From positions 37,731 through 101,730 of the forward strand of contig CAUSAG010000005.1 of NCBI GenBank assembly GCA_963529665.1: DNA of 64,000 nucleotides. The letters are read 5' to 3'. The position numbers and the translations under genes are program-made. A model generated the notes under the pieces. The model did no database searches, had not been told where the DNA came from, and saw only the letters and a list, made by a program, of their open reading frames with translations. This DNA is from Kingella_B sp963529665. GTDB lineage: Bacteria; Pseudomonadota; Gammaproteobacteria; Burkholderiales; Neisseriaceae. Of the stretch, positions 40,716 to 49,115 are shown one piece after another (position 1 is the first letter of the stretch; each line of letters opens with the position of its first letter).

Positions 40716-42293
40716 ATGCGTCTTTCTGAATTCTGGTCTCAATGCCTTGCTCTGTTGCAATCCGAGCTTTCCGAACAGCAATTTTCCCGCGACATCGCGC
40801 CGATTACGGTGGGCGAACAAGATGGCGCGTGGGTGTTGTTTGCCAAAAACCAATTTGCGGCGAATTTGTTGCGCAGCCAATACGCGCAAAAAATCCGCGA
40901 AGCTGCCGCGCTGATTGCGCCCGATGCGCCCGAATTGCGGTTTCAAATTGGTGTGGGCGAGCAAGTGGCGATTGCTGTTGTGCCTACTGATACGCCGACT
41001 GATACGCCGACTGATTTGCCAACGGATACCGCAAGCCCTGCCGACAACGCAGAAGGCAGCCTGAAAACCAGTGCCGCCAGCGCAACGCCAGCCGAAGCCG
41101 CTCGCAATAAAAACAAAAGCGCGCAAGACATCATCGCCGAGCGCATGAGCAACCTGCGCCCAGCCAAAAAAACCGACGAAACGCAGCCTGAAAGCCAAAC
41201 TACCGCCGCCAAGCCATCTGCCATCGCCGCTGAGCAAGCACGCGAAGCCGCCGAGCAACGGCTAAACCAAACCAATCTTTCCCCCGATTACACCTTTGAA
41301 ACGCTGGTGGAAGGCAAGGGCAACCAGCTTGCCGCCAACGTAGCCAAAAGCATCGCCGAAAAACCAGGCGACAGCATGTATAACCCGTTTTTCGTGTACG
41401 GCAGCACAGGCTTGGGCAAAACCCACTTGGTGCAAGCCATTGGCAACGAATTGCTGCGGCTCAACCCCAAAGCCAAAGTGCGCTATATGCACTCGGACGA
41501 ATACCTTAAAACCTTTATGGCAACGGTGCGCAACAAAACGTGGGACACCTTCAAGCAACAATATTTGCACTACAACCTGCTGATTATTGACGATATTCAA
41601 TTTATCTCAGGCAAAGACCGCACCATGGAAGAGTTTTTCTTTTTGTTTGAACACTTCCACTCGCGCGATCAACAAATCATCCTAACCTGCGACCAATTGC
41701 CCAGCAGCTTGGAAGATATGGACAAACGCCTTGTATCCCGCTTTTCATGGGGTATGACCATCCGCCTAGAACCGCCCGAATTGGAAATGCGCGTGGACAT
41801 TTTGGAGCGCAAAGCCCAAGCCGCAGGCATCATGCTGGAAGAAGATGCCGCCACCTTTATCGCGCAAAACGTCAAACAAAACGTGCGCGAGCTAGAAGGC
41901 GCGTTAAATCGCGTGATTGCGCGTTGCCGATTCAGCAAAGCCAGCACCATTGACATAGACCTTGCCACCGACGCGCTGCAAGACATCGTTGCCAGCAACT
42001 ACAAACCGATTACCGTTGAGCTGATTATGAAAGCCGTTGCCGACCATTACCACATCAGCATCCGCGATATTTTGGGTAAAAAACGCAGCCGCAACCTTGC
42101 CCGCCCGCGCCAAATCGCCATGGCGATTACCAAAGAGCTTACCAACCTAAGCCTGCCCGCCATTGGCGACGCATTCGGCGGGCGTGACCACACCACCGTG
42201 ATGCACGCGGTGAAAACCATCGCCAAGCTGCGGCAAGACGAGCCTGAATTGAAGCAGGATTATGAGAAGTTGTTGATTGTGATACAGCATTAG
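40716..42293 (+). CDS. dnaA: Chromosomal replication initiator DnaA
   Basis: The 525-residue protein has domain I (residues 1-85), a long linker (about 86-190) with TDTPTDTPTDLPTDT, the AAA+ domain with Walker A GSTGLGKTH (229-237) and Walker B LLIIDDIQF, and the DNA-binding signature GGRDHTTVMHAVKTI near the end. A DUS in the linker is translated as EGSLKTSA, and a partial copy as TQPESQ. Linker length exceeds that of E. coli. It initiates replication at DnaA boxes such as those just upstream. Confidence 0.98.
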   Translation: MRLSEFWSQCLALLQSELSEQQFSRDIAPITVGEQDGAWVLFAKNQFAANLLRSQYAQKIREAAALIAPDAPELRFQIGVGEQVAIAVVPTDTPTDTPTDLPTDTASPADNAEGSLKTSAASATPAEAARNKNKSAQDIIAERMSNLRPAKKTDETQPESQTTAAKPSAIAAEQAREAAEQRLNQTNLSPDYTFETLVEGKGNQLAANVAKSIAEKPGDSMYNPFFVYGSTGLGKTHLVQAIGNELLRLNPKAKVRYMHSDEYLKTFMATVRNKTWDTFKQQYLHYNLLIIDDIQFISGKDRTMEEFFFLFEHFHSRDQQIILTCDQLPSSLEDMDKRLVSRFSWGMTIRLEPPELEMRVDILERKAQAAGIMLEEDAATFIAQNVKQNVRELEGALNRVIARCRFSKASTIDIDLATDALQDIVASNYKPITVELIMKAVADHYHISIRDILGKKRSRNLARPRQIAMAITKELTNLSLPAIGDAFGGRDHTTVMHAVKTIAKLRQDEPELKQDYEKLLIVIQH

Positions 42294-42345
42294 TGAGCAG
42301 CGTTTTCAGGCTGCTTATAAGATTATTCAGAAAGAAGATAGATTG

Positions 42346-42915
42346 ATGAAAATTTCAAGTTATGTATTGCCACATGATTATGGTTTCGCCCCTAATCCAT
42401 TTGGAGATTTTTTGACACTGGCGACATGCAAACCAGTTATTCGTAGTAATGCGAACGTTGGTGATATTATTCTTGGCGTAAGTAGTGCAAACAGTGCAAT
42501 GAAAAGTGGGCATTTAATTTATGCGGCAATTGTGTCTGAGATTTTACCTTTGGAAAGCTATGCTACTGACGCACGATTTGAATATAAGAAACCCAAACCA
42601 AATGATTTAAAAAGCAGTTTGGGCGATAACATTTACTATCAAGAAAATGGGCAATGGAAGCAGATACCCAATGGTTCGCATGATGATATATCTTTTTTAT
42701 TAGGTGATGTGTCAGGCAAGAATGCTTTGATATGTGAACAATTTTGGTATTTTGGCGATAAAGCCCCCAAAATTCCTGAGCATTTATTAAAAATTGTTCA
42801 CTTTGGTGCGGGGCATAAAAATACATACGACCCAGAGTTAATTAGCCAGCTACGAAAATGGTTATATGATTTTCCTCAGCGCGGGAAAATTGGCAACCCA
42901 AGCACTAAAAAATAA
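42346..42915 (+). CDS. Nmad2-domain protein (nucleotide-modification-associated)
   Basis: The 189-residue protein reads YVLPHDYGFAPNPFGDFLTL, CKPVIRSNANVGDIILGVSS, GDNIYYQENGQW and CEQFWYFGDKAPKIP, the motif order I associate with the Nmad2 family, which is predicted to act on or sense modified bases or nucleotides. No catalytic residue set is established. Base composition is AT-richer than dnaA and dnaN, and codons such as ATA occur, suggesting transfer. AAGAAG precedes the ATG at 42346. It separates dnaA from dnaN. Confidence 0.65.
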   Translation: MKISSYVLPHDYGFAPNPFGDFLTLATCKPVIRSNANVGDIILGVSSANSAMKSGHLIYAAIVSEILPLESYATDARFEYKKPKPNDLKSSLGDNIYYQENGQWKQIPNGSHDDISFLLGDVSGKNALICEQFWYFGDKAPKIPEHLLKIVHFGAGHKNTYDPELISQLRKWLYDFPQRGKIGNPSTKK

Positions 42916-42986
42916 ACAATTTTCAAGCTGTCTGTGGATGATAGGTATAAAGGCAGCCTGAAAACATTAAAATCCCCAAAAGCCCC

Positions 42987-43328
42987 ATGCAAAACTACCG
43001 CCAAAAACTCAAACCCCTCATCATCATCGCCATCATCATGCTGATTTTCTCCGCGCTAGACGGCAAAATCACCAGCGAAGAATGGTACAGCTTCGGCGTG
43101 ATTTGCCTGCTCGTACTCCCCTTTTGGACCATGTGGGACATCAACACCCGCAACGCAGGCAAATTCAGGCTGCCGCTTTATGCGCTGGGCACATTCATCG
43201 GCATATTCGGCGCAAACTATATGCTGCGCGAACACAATATAGACAGCTTATTGATTAGCCCGCTGCTGTATAGCGCCGTGTTCACATGGCTGCAAAGCCT
43301 AGCCGATAAGCATCAGCCACCCGAATAG
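42987..43328 (+). CDS. Hypothetical membrane protein, 113 aa
   Basis: Four hydrophobic segments are visible (about 9-25, 33-48, 60-78 and 85-103); no family was recognised. The start follows a DUS and lacks a clear ribosome-binding site. The stop TAG is the beginning of TAGGCAGCCTGAA, so a DUS abuts the gene end. It lies just before dnaN. Confidence 0.6.
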   Translation: MQNYRQKLKPLIIIAIIMLIFSALDGKITSEEWYSFGVICLLVLPFWTMWDINTRNAGKFRLPLYALGTFIGIFGANYMLREHNIDSLLISPLLYSAVFTWLQSLADKHQPPE

Positions 43329-43388
43329 GCAGCCTGAAAACCGCATCCCAATCTCTCTAAATACCACCAACACAAAGGAAACCCCACC

Positions 43389-44492
43389 ATGTTAATCCTA
43401 CAAACCGAGCGCGACGCGCTGCTCAAACCCCTACAAACCGCCACTGGCATCGTAGAGCGCAAGCACACGCTGCCGATTCTTGCCAACGTATTACTAGAAA
43501 GCAAAGGCGGCAAAGTGCACATTCTCGCCACCGATTTGGAAATCCAAATCCACACCCAAGGCGCAGACAACGACAAAGGCGATTTCCAGCTCACCACCAA
43601 CGCCAAAAAACTGCAAGACATCCTGCGCGCGCTGCCTGAAAGCGCCAATGTGCAACTGGATTTGGACGAACACAAGCTCACGCTCAAAGCAGGCAAATCG
43701 CGCTTTAATCTGCAAACCCTGCCGCCCGCCGATTTCCCCACCATGAACATCGGCGAAACCACCCACACCCAATTTTCTTTGTCGCAAGAAACGCTGAAAC
43801 ACATGATTAGCCAAGTGCAATACAGCATGGCGGTGCAAGATATTCGCTATTATCTCAATGGCTTGCTGATGCAAGTGGAAGGCAACCAGCTGCGCCTTGT
43901 CGCCACCGATGGGCATCGCCTTGCCTACGCCAGCACCACCATCGAAGCCGAGTTGGCAAAACAAGATGTGATTTTGCCGCGCAAAACCGTGCTGGAACTG
44001 GTGAAACTGCTCAATCAGCCCAAAGAAGCCATCCAAATTGAGTTGCTGGACAACCAAGTGCGCTTCCAATGCGGCGACACCACCATCGTGAGCAAAGTGA
44101 TCGACGGCAAATTCCCCGATTACAACCGCGTGATTCCGCTGGATAACGACAAAATTTTCGTTATCAACCGCGCCACGCTCTTGGGTGCGCTGGAACGTTC
44201 CGCCATTTTGGCAAACGAAAAATTCCGCGGCGTGCGCCTGCAACTTGCCGCAGGCAGCCTGAAAATAACGTGTAGCAACAGCGAGCAAGAAGAAGCCAGT
44301 GAAGAGCTGGAAATCGCCTACGCGGGCGAAGGCTTGGAAATCGGCTTTAACATCCAATTCTTGATGGATGTGCTGCGCAGCACCAGCAGCGACGACATTC
44401 AAATCGCCTTTGGTGATGCCAACCGCTCCACCTTGTTCACCATTCCCAATCATCCCGATTTCAAATACATCGTGATGCCGATGCGTATTTAA
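43389..44492 (+). CDS. dnaN: DNA polymerase III beta sliding clamp
   Basis: The 367-residue clamp protein (MLILQTERDALLKPLQTATG) has three repeated clamp domains and the C-terminal MPMRI that forms part of the partner-binding cleft. GVRLQLAAGSLKITCSN contains an in-frame DUS. AAAGGAAACC precedes the ATG. In most bacteria dnaN directly follows dnaA; here two genes intervene. Confidence 0.97.
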   Translation: MLILQTERDALLKPLQTATGIVERKHTLPILANVLLESKGGKVHILATDLEIQIHTQGADNDKGDFQLTTNAKKLQDILRALPESANVQLDLDEHKLTLKAGKSRFNLQTLPPADFPTMNIGETTHTQFSLSQETLKHMISQVQYSMAVQDIRYYLNGLLMQVEGNQLRLVATDGHRLAYASTTIEAELAKQDVILPRKTVLELVKLLNQPKEAIQIELLDNQVRFQCGDTTIVSKVIDGKFPDYNRVIPLDNDKIFVINRATLLGALERSAILANEKFRGVRLQLAAGSLKITCSNSEQEEASEELEIAYAGEGLEIGFNIQFLMDVLRSTSSDDIQIAFGDANRSTLFTIPNHPDFKYIVMPMRI

Positions 44493-44505
44493 TCGCGCCA
44501 CGGCT

Positions 44506-44577
44506 TTTCAGGCTGCCTTATCGCTAAAACGGTAGGCAGCCTGAAAACCTTTGCGGCAAGGTTTCAGGCTGCCTTTG
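44506..44577 (+). terminator. DUS cluster after dnaN
   Basis: Three DUS copies alternate in orientation (TTTTCAGGCTGCC, GGCAGCCTGAAAACC, GGTTTCAGGCTGCC). The middle copy can pair with either neighbour, giving alternative hairpins. Confidence 0.65.
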
Positions 44578-44618
44578 CCGTCATCCATCCCAACGAAAGC
44601 AAACCACGAAAGCAAACC

Positions 44619-45200
44619 ATGATCACGCACCTAACTGGCAAACTCGCCGAAAAACACCCCCCACAAATCACCATAGATGTAAACGGCGTGGGCTATGAGC
44701 TGGAAGTTTCCATGCAAACCTTTTACCAGCTGCCGAGCATCGGCGACAGCATCCATATCCACACCCAGCTTATCATCCGCGAAGACGCGCATTTGCTGTT
44801 TGGCTTTGCCGATAAAACCGAGCGTGCCACCTTTCGCCAGCTGGTGAAAGTGAGCGGCATTGGCGCAAAAACCGCGCTGGGCATCCTATCCGCGCTCAAC
44901 GCCGATGAACTCGCCCTTGCCATCGCGCAAGAAGACATCAAACGCCTTTCCGCCGCGCCAGGCATTGGCAAAAAAACCGCCGAGCGCATGATTTTGGAAC
45001 TGCGCGGCAAGCTCGCCCCAGCCGAGAGCGCCGCAGGCTTATTCGCCCCCGCTGCTGCCGATGCCAGCGAAGACATCATCAGCACGCTGCTGGCGCTGGG
45101 CTACAACGAACGCGAAGCCCGCGCCGCCGTTAAAGGCATTGCCGCCGATGTGGACGTGAGCGAAGGCGTGCGCTTGGCGTTGAAGAATTTGATGAAATAG
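44619..45200 (+). CDS. ruvA: Holliday junction branch migration protein RuvA
   Basis: The 193-residue protein has an N-terminal OB domain, two helix-hairpin-helix motifs (VSGIGAKTALGIL; APGIGKKTAERMILEL) and a C-terminal RuvB-contact domain (DIISTLLALGYNEREARAAV). It forms tetramers on four-way junctions and loads RuvB. ruvB and ruvC are not in the window. Confidence 0.97.
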   Translation: MITHLTGKLAEKHPPQITIDVNGVGYELEVSMQTFYQLPSIGDSIHIHTQLIIREDAHLLFGFADKTERATFRQLVKVSGIGAKTALGILSALNADELALAIAQEDIKRLSAAPGIGKKTAERMILELRGKLAPAESAAGLFAPAAADASEDIISTLLALGYNEREARAAVKGIAADVDVSEGVRLALKNLMK

Positions 45201-45548
45201 GGTTTCAGGCTGCCTAAGCGCGATGGTTAAAGGCAGCCTGAAAACGGGTTGGCATGGCGCCCAATAATCTGTTTGACGGGATAACGCGATTCAGGCTGCC
45301 TTTGGGCGAATCCAACAGAAAATTAGGCAGCCTGAAACACACTATTTCGTTCACAAGCAGCAAGCGCATCAACGCCATGCGCACCATACGCCGTGCCATT
45401 GAGCAGCGTGCTGCACCAATCAATCGCACCCCACTTTCAGGCTGCCTATTTTGCCAACCAAAGGCAGCCTGAAACCCTATTCCAGCCCGTTTCAGGCTGC
45501 CTTTTAACGTATAATTACGCACTTTACCCCCATGCAAAGGAAGAACCA
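45201..45548. other. Intergenic gap upstream of argG
   Basis: The 348-bp gap contains several DUS copies as inverted pairs (about 45203-45244, 45290-45336, 45437-45502). TATAAT at 45510-45515 is the likely argG -10; the -35 overlaps the last DUS and is not consensus. No ArgR box was recognised. Confidence 0.55.
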
Positions 45549-46889
45549 ATGAGCCAAAACCACACCATTCTCCAATCCCTCCCCATCGACCAAAAAGTCG
45601 GCATCGCCTTTTCTGGCGGGCTGGACACATCCGCCGCGCTGTTGTGGATGAAACTCAAAGGCGCCAACCCCTACGCCTACACCGCCAATCTCGGCCAGCC
45701 CGACGAAGACGACTACAACGCCATCCCCGCCAAAGCCAAGCAATACGGCGCCGAAGTCGCCCGCCTGATTGACTGCCGCGCCCAGCTCGCGCAAGAAGGC
45801 ATCGCCGCCATCCAATGCGGCGCGTTCCACGTTTCCACCGGCGGCGTGCCCTATTTCAACACCACCCCGCTCGGCCGCGCGGTTACTGGCACCATGCTCG
45901 TTTCCGCCATGAAAGAAGACGATGTAAACATCTGGGGCGACGGCAGCACCTACAAAGGCAACGATATTGAACGCTTCTACCGCTACGGTCTCTTAACCAA
46001 CCCTGCGCTGAAAATCTACAAACCGTGGCTGGACCAGCAGTTTATCGACGAACTCGGCGGGCGCGAAGAAATGTCCAAATTCCTGATTGCCAACGGCTTC
46101 GATTACAAAATGTCGGTAGAAAAAGCCTATTCCACCGATTCCAATATGCTCGGCGCCACCCACGAAGCCAAAGATTTGGAGTTTTTAAATTCGGGCATCA
46201 AAATCGTCAAACCCATCATGGGCGTAGCGTTTTGGGACGAAAACGTTGAAATCAAGCCCGAAACCGTATCCGTGCGCTTTGAAGAAGGCGTACCCGTCGC
46301 GCTCAACGGCAAAACTTTTGCCAACGCGGTGGAACTCTTTTTAGCAGCCAACCAAATCGGTGGGCGGCACGGCTTGGGTATGAGCGACCAAATCGAAAAC
46401 CGCATCATCGAAGCCAAATCACGCGGCATCTACGAAGCTCCCGCCATGGCCTTGTTCCACATCGCCTACGAACGCTTGGTAACCGGCATCCACAACGAAG
46501 ACACTATTGAACAATACCGCATCAACGGCCTGCGCTTGGGCAGACTGCTGTACCAAGGGCGCTGGTTTGACAGCCAAGCGCTGATGCTGCGCGAAACCGC
46601 CCAACGCTGGGTTGCCCGCGCCATTACAGGCGAAGTCACGCTGGAACTGCGCCGCGGCAACGACTACTCCATTCTCAACACCGAATCGCCCAATCTCACC
46701 TACCAGCCCGAGCGCCTGAGCATGGAAAAAGTGGAAAACGCCGCCTTCACCCCGCTGGATCGCATCGGCCAGCTCACCATGCGCAACTTGGACATTTCCG
46801 ACACCCGCGCCAAGCTGGGGGTTTACGCCCAAGCAGGATTGGTGCAGCTGGGCGAAGGCGCGGTGATTCCGAAGTTGGATAATAAATAA
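45549..46889 (+). CDS. argG: Argininosuccinate synthase
   Basis: The 446-residue enzyme condenses citrulline and aspartate with ATP (arginine biosynthesis). AFSGGLDTSAALLWMK is the PP-loop; the length fits the longer type of ArgG found in Neisseria and enterobacteria. AAAGGAAGAACC precedes the ATG at 45549; the in-frame extension upstream crosses DUS repeats and is not real. I see no DUS inside this gene. Confidence 0.96.
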   Translation: MSQNHTILQSLPIDQKVGIAFSGGLDTSAALLWMKLKGANPYAYTANLGQPDEDDYNAIPAKAKQYGAEVARLIDCRAQLAQEGIAAIQCGAFHVSTGGVPYFNTTPLGRAVTGTMLVSAMKEDDVNIWGDGSTYKGNDIERFYRYGLLTNPALKIYKPWLDQQFIDELGGREEMSKFLIANGFDYKMSVEKAYSTDSNMLGATHEAKDLEFLNSGIKIVKPIMGVAFWDENVEIKPETVSVRFEEGVPVALNGKTFANAVELFLAANQIGGRHGLGMSDQIENRIIEAKSRGIYEAPAMALFHIAYERLVTGIHNEDTIEQYRINGLRLGRLLYQGRWFDSQALMLRETAQRWVARAITGEVTLELRRGNDYSILNTESPNLTYQPERLSMEKVENAAFTPLDRIGQLTMRNLDISDTRAKLGVYAQAGLVQLGEGAVIPKLDNK

Positions 46890-47307
46890 GCTGCGCGTTG
46901 GGGCAGCCTGAAAAGTGGAAAACGGTTTTAGCTTCGCAACTCCGCTTCGCTACGCAGGCTGCCTTATTTTTCAGGCTGCCTGATCTGTTTACACGATAGG
47001 CAGCCTGAAAATGTATTGGCGCGAGATGTGGGATTGCTGGTTGTGAAGTTGCCTGTGAAGTTAAAAGCATTCCTGTTTGCTGGATGGCTGGCGCAACAAT
47101 GTCGTTGCATGGTCTGCGCATGAGTTACCATCTGCCTAATCATCCAATAACCAAAGGCAGCCTGAAAAAGATATTTTGGTTTTTCAGGCTGCCTTTGGTT
47201 CAATCGCATCGTTATCCCGTGCCACACATCGCCACCCAACACAAAAGCAGCCTGAAAACCATTTCTCGTTTTCAGGCTGCTTTGTTGATTTTGTGTGAAC
47301 AAATAAA
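46890..47307. other. Repeat-rich gap between argG and tRNA-Gly
   Basis: In 418 bp there is a family-B repeat (about 46925-46963), DUS copies near 46902, 46972 and 46999, and the hairpins at 47153-47196 and about 47249-47281. No gene was seen. Confidence 0.6.
47153..47196. terminator. DUS-hairpin terminator
   Basis: AAAGGCAGCCTGAAAAA and TTTTTCAGGCTGCCTTT form a perfect 17-bp stem, capable of ending transcription in either direction. On the minus strand it lies downstream of tRNA-Gly. Confidence 0.75.
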
Positions 47308-47378
47308 AGCGGGTGATGGGAATCGAACCCACGTCAGTAGCTTGGGAAGCTACTGTCTTACCATTAGACGACACCCGC
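47308..47378 (-). tRNA. tRNA-Gly (anticodon CCC), CCA not encoded
   Basis: The minus strand gives acceptor GCGGGTG/CACCCGC with discriminator T, D-arm GTCTAATGGTAAGAC, anticodon arm GTAGC-TTCCCAA-GCTAC and T-loop TTCGATT. The bases after the discriminator read TTTATT rather than CCA, so nucleotidyltransferase must add it, unlike the tRNA-Arg and tRNA-Glu in this window. Confidence 0.92.
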
Positions 47379-47466
47379 GAAAGCGGCGGATTATACTGCG
47401 TTTTAGGCAGCCTGAAAATGGGAATTAGGCTACAATTCAGCATTTCTTCGCCAAGGTGCTGCCATC

Positions 47467-48996
47467 ATGCGACGTTTTGCTGCTTCCATTTTGCTTGCCC
47501 TGCCTATTCTTGCCTTTTTGGGCGTGATGGTGGCTGCGCCGTTGGCAGCGATGCTGGGCTATCAAGACGCGGCGCCGCTGTGGAGCGAGATGCTGAGCGA
47601 TGCCTATTACCAAAAGCGCATTATCTGGACGATTTTTCAGGCTGCCGCCACCGTTTTGCTCACCACCTTGCTTGGCGTGCCGATTGCGTGGGTGCTGGCG
47701 CGGTTGCAGTTTGCAGGGCGCAGGCTGGTGTTGCGGCTGCTGATGTTGCCGTTTATTTTGCCCTCTTTGGTGGCGGGCATGGGCGTGCTGGCGCTGTTTG
47801 GCGAGCATGGCGCGTTGTGGCGTGGCTGGGCGGACACGGCGGCGTTGCTGTTGTATGGCAATGTGTTTTTCAATTTGCCCGTGATGATTCGCGCGGCGTA
47901 TCAAGGCTTGCTGGCGGTGCCGGCCAACCGTTTGGCGGCGGCGCAAACGCTGGGCGCGAATGCGTGGCGACGATTTTGGCGCGTGGAATTGCCCGTGCTT
48001 AAAACATGGCTGGCGGGCGGCGCATGTTTGGTGTTTTTGTATTGTTTTTCGGGCTTTGGTTTGGCGTTGCTGCTGGGCGGGCAGCGGTTTGCCACGGTGG
48101 AAGTGGAAGTGTATCAACTGATTGCGTATGAGCTAGACATGGCGCACGCGGCGGTGTTGGTGTGGCTGGTGTTGGGCGTAACCGCGCTGGCGGGGCTGTT
48201 ATACGCATGGATTAGCCGCCGCACCGATGCCGCCGAAGTGCGTTTTCGGCAGCCTGAAAAAGCGCAAACATGGGCGGAACGCGCCTTGCTGCTGTTTGCC
48301 TTGTTTACGCTTGCCGTGTGTTGCGCCTTGCCGCTGCTGGCGATTGCGTTTCAGGCTGCCCAAGCAGGCGCGGCGTGGCGCGTGTTGTGGGAACAGGATA
48401 CGCTGTCGGCGTTGTGGAACACGGCGCGTTTTTCGGGCGGCGCGGTGTTGGGCGCGGCGCTGTTGGGTGCATTGCACGCGGGCGCGGCACGGCGCTGGGC
48501 GGCGATTCGGGCGCTCACTTTTTTGCCGTTTATGGTGTCGCCCGTGTGTTTGTCGTTTGGCGTGTTGCTGCTGTATCCCAGCTGGGCAGGCAGCTTGGTG
48601 ATGCTGATTGCGCTGTATGCCTTGCTTGCCTATCCCTTTGTTACCAAAGATATTTTATCCACATGGGATGCCTTGCCCAGCAATTACACCGCCGCCGCGC
48701 GCGTGGCAGGTGCCAGCTGTTTTCAGGCTGCCTATGCGGTTACGCTGCCCTTGCTGTTGCCCGCGCTGCGCCGTGGGCTCACGCTTGCCGCCGCCACTTG
48801 CATCGGCGAATTTGCCGCCACGCTGTTCCTGTCGCGCCCCGAATGGACAACATTGACCACGCTGATTTACCGCTATTTGGGCAAAGTCGGCGCAGCAAAC
48901 CACGACAAAGCCCTTGTGCTAACCGCCGTGCTGATGGGTGCGAGCTTGCTGGTGTTTGTTTTGCTGGATGCGGGTGAGCGGCAGCCTGAAAAGTAA
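47467..48996 (+). CDS. ABC transporter permease, ThiP/FbpB-like double domain
   Basis: The 509-residue inner-membrane protein has about 12 helices in two permease halves, each with the EAA-type loop (AAAQTLGANAWRRFWRVELP; AAARVAGASCFQAAYAVTLP). YGNVFFNLPVMIRAAYQGL resembles thiamine permease ThiP; ferric-iron FbpB is the other candidate. No binding-protein gene is next to it. A fitting ATPase is at 60.8 kb. DUS copies are read in frame at several places and the last residues RQPEK come from one. Confidence 0.82.
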   Translation: MRRFAASILLALPILAFLGVMVAAPLAAMLGYQDAAPLWSEMLSDAYYQKRIIWTIFQAAATVLLTTLLGVPIAWVLARLQFAGRRLVLRLLMLPFILPSLVAGMGVLALFGEHGALWRGWADTAALLLYGNVFFNLPVMIRAAYQGLLAVPANRLAAAQTLGANAWRRFWRVELPVLKTWLAGGACLVFLYCFSGFGLALLLGGQRFATVEVEVYQLIAYELDMAHAAVLVWLVLGVTALAGLLYAWISRRTDAAEVRFRQPEKAQTWAERALLLFALFTLAVCCALPLLAIAFQAAQAGAAWRVLWEQDTLSALWNTARFSGGAVLGAALLGALHAGAARRWAAIRALTFLPFMVSPVCLSFGVLLLYPSWAGSLVMLIALYALLAYPFVTKDILSTWDALPSNYTAAARVAGASCFQAAYAVTLPLLLPALRRGLTLAAATCIGEFAATLFLSRPEWTTLTTLIYRYLGKVGAANHDKALVLTAVLMGASLLVFVLLDAGERQPEK

Positions 48997-49115
48997 TAAA
49001 ACGGATGGCACAAAAAGCAAAACCCACCAGTTTGAGCGAACTCAGGGACTGATGGGGATAACGAGCGAGATTATAATCGTAATAATTGTGTAATACAACT
49101 AAATAGAACAACCCA

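Noticed and set aside
43494..44501. A 335-codon open frame opposite dnaN
   Set aside because: dnaN is certain; the reverse frame has no recognisable domain.
45549..46889. argG as a recent import from Neisseria
   Set aside because: It lacks internal DUS and its style is slightly different, but by eye the evidence is too weak without a gene tree.
47313..48002. A 229-codon plus-strand frame starting within tRNA-Gly
   Set aside because: It overlaps the tRNA and runs out of frame through the permease gene.
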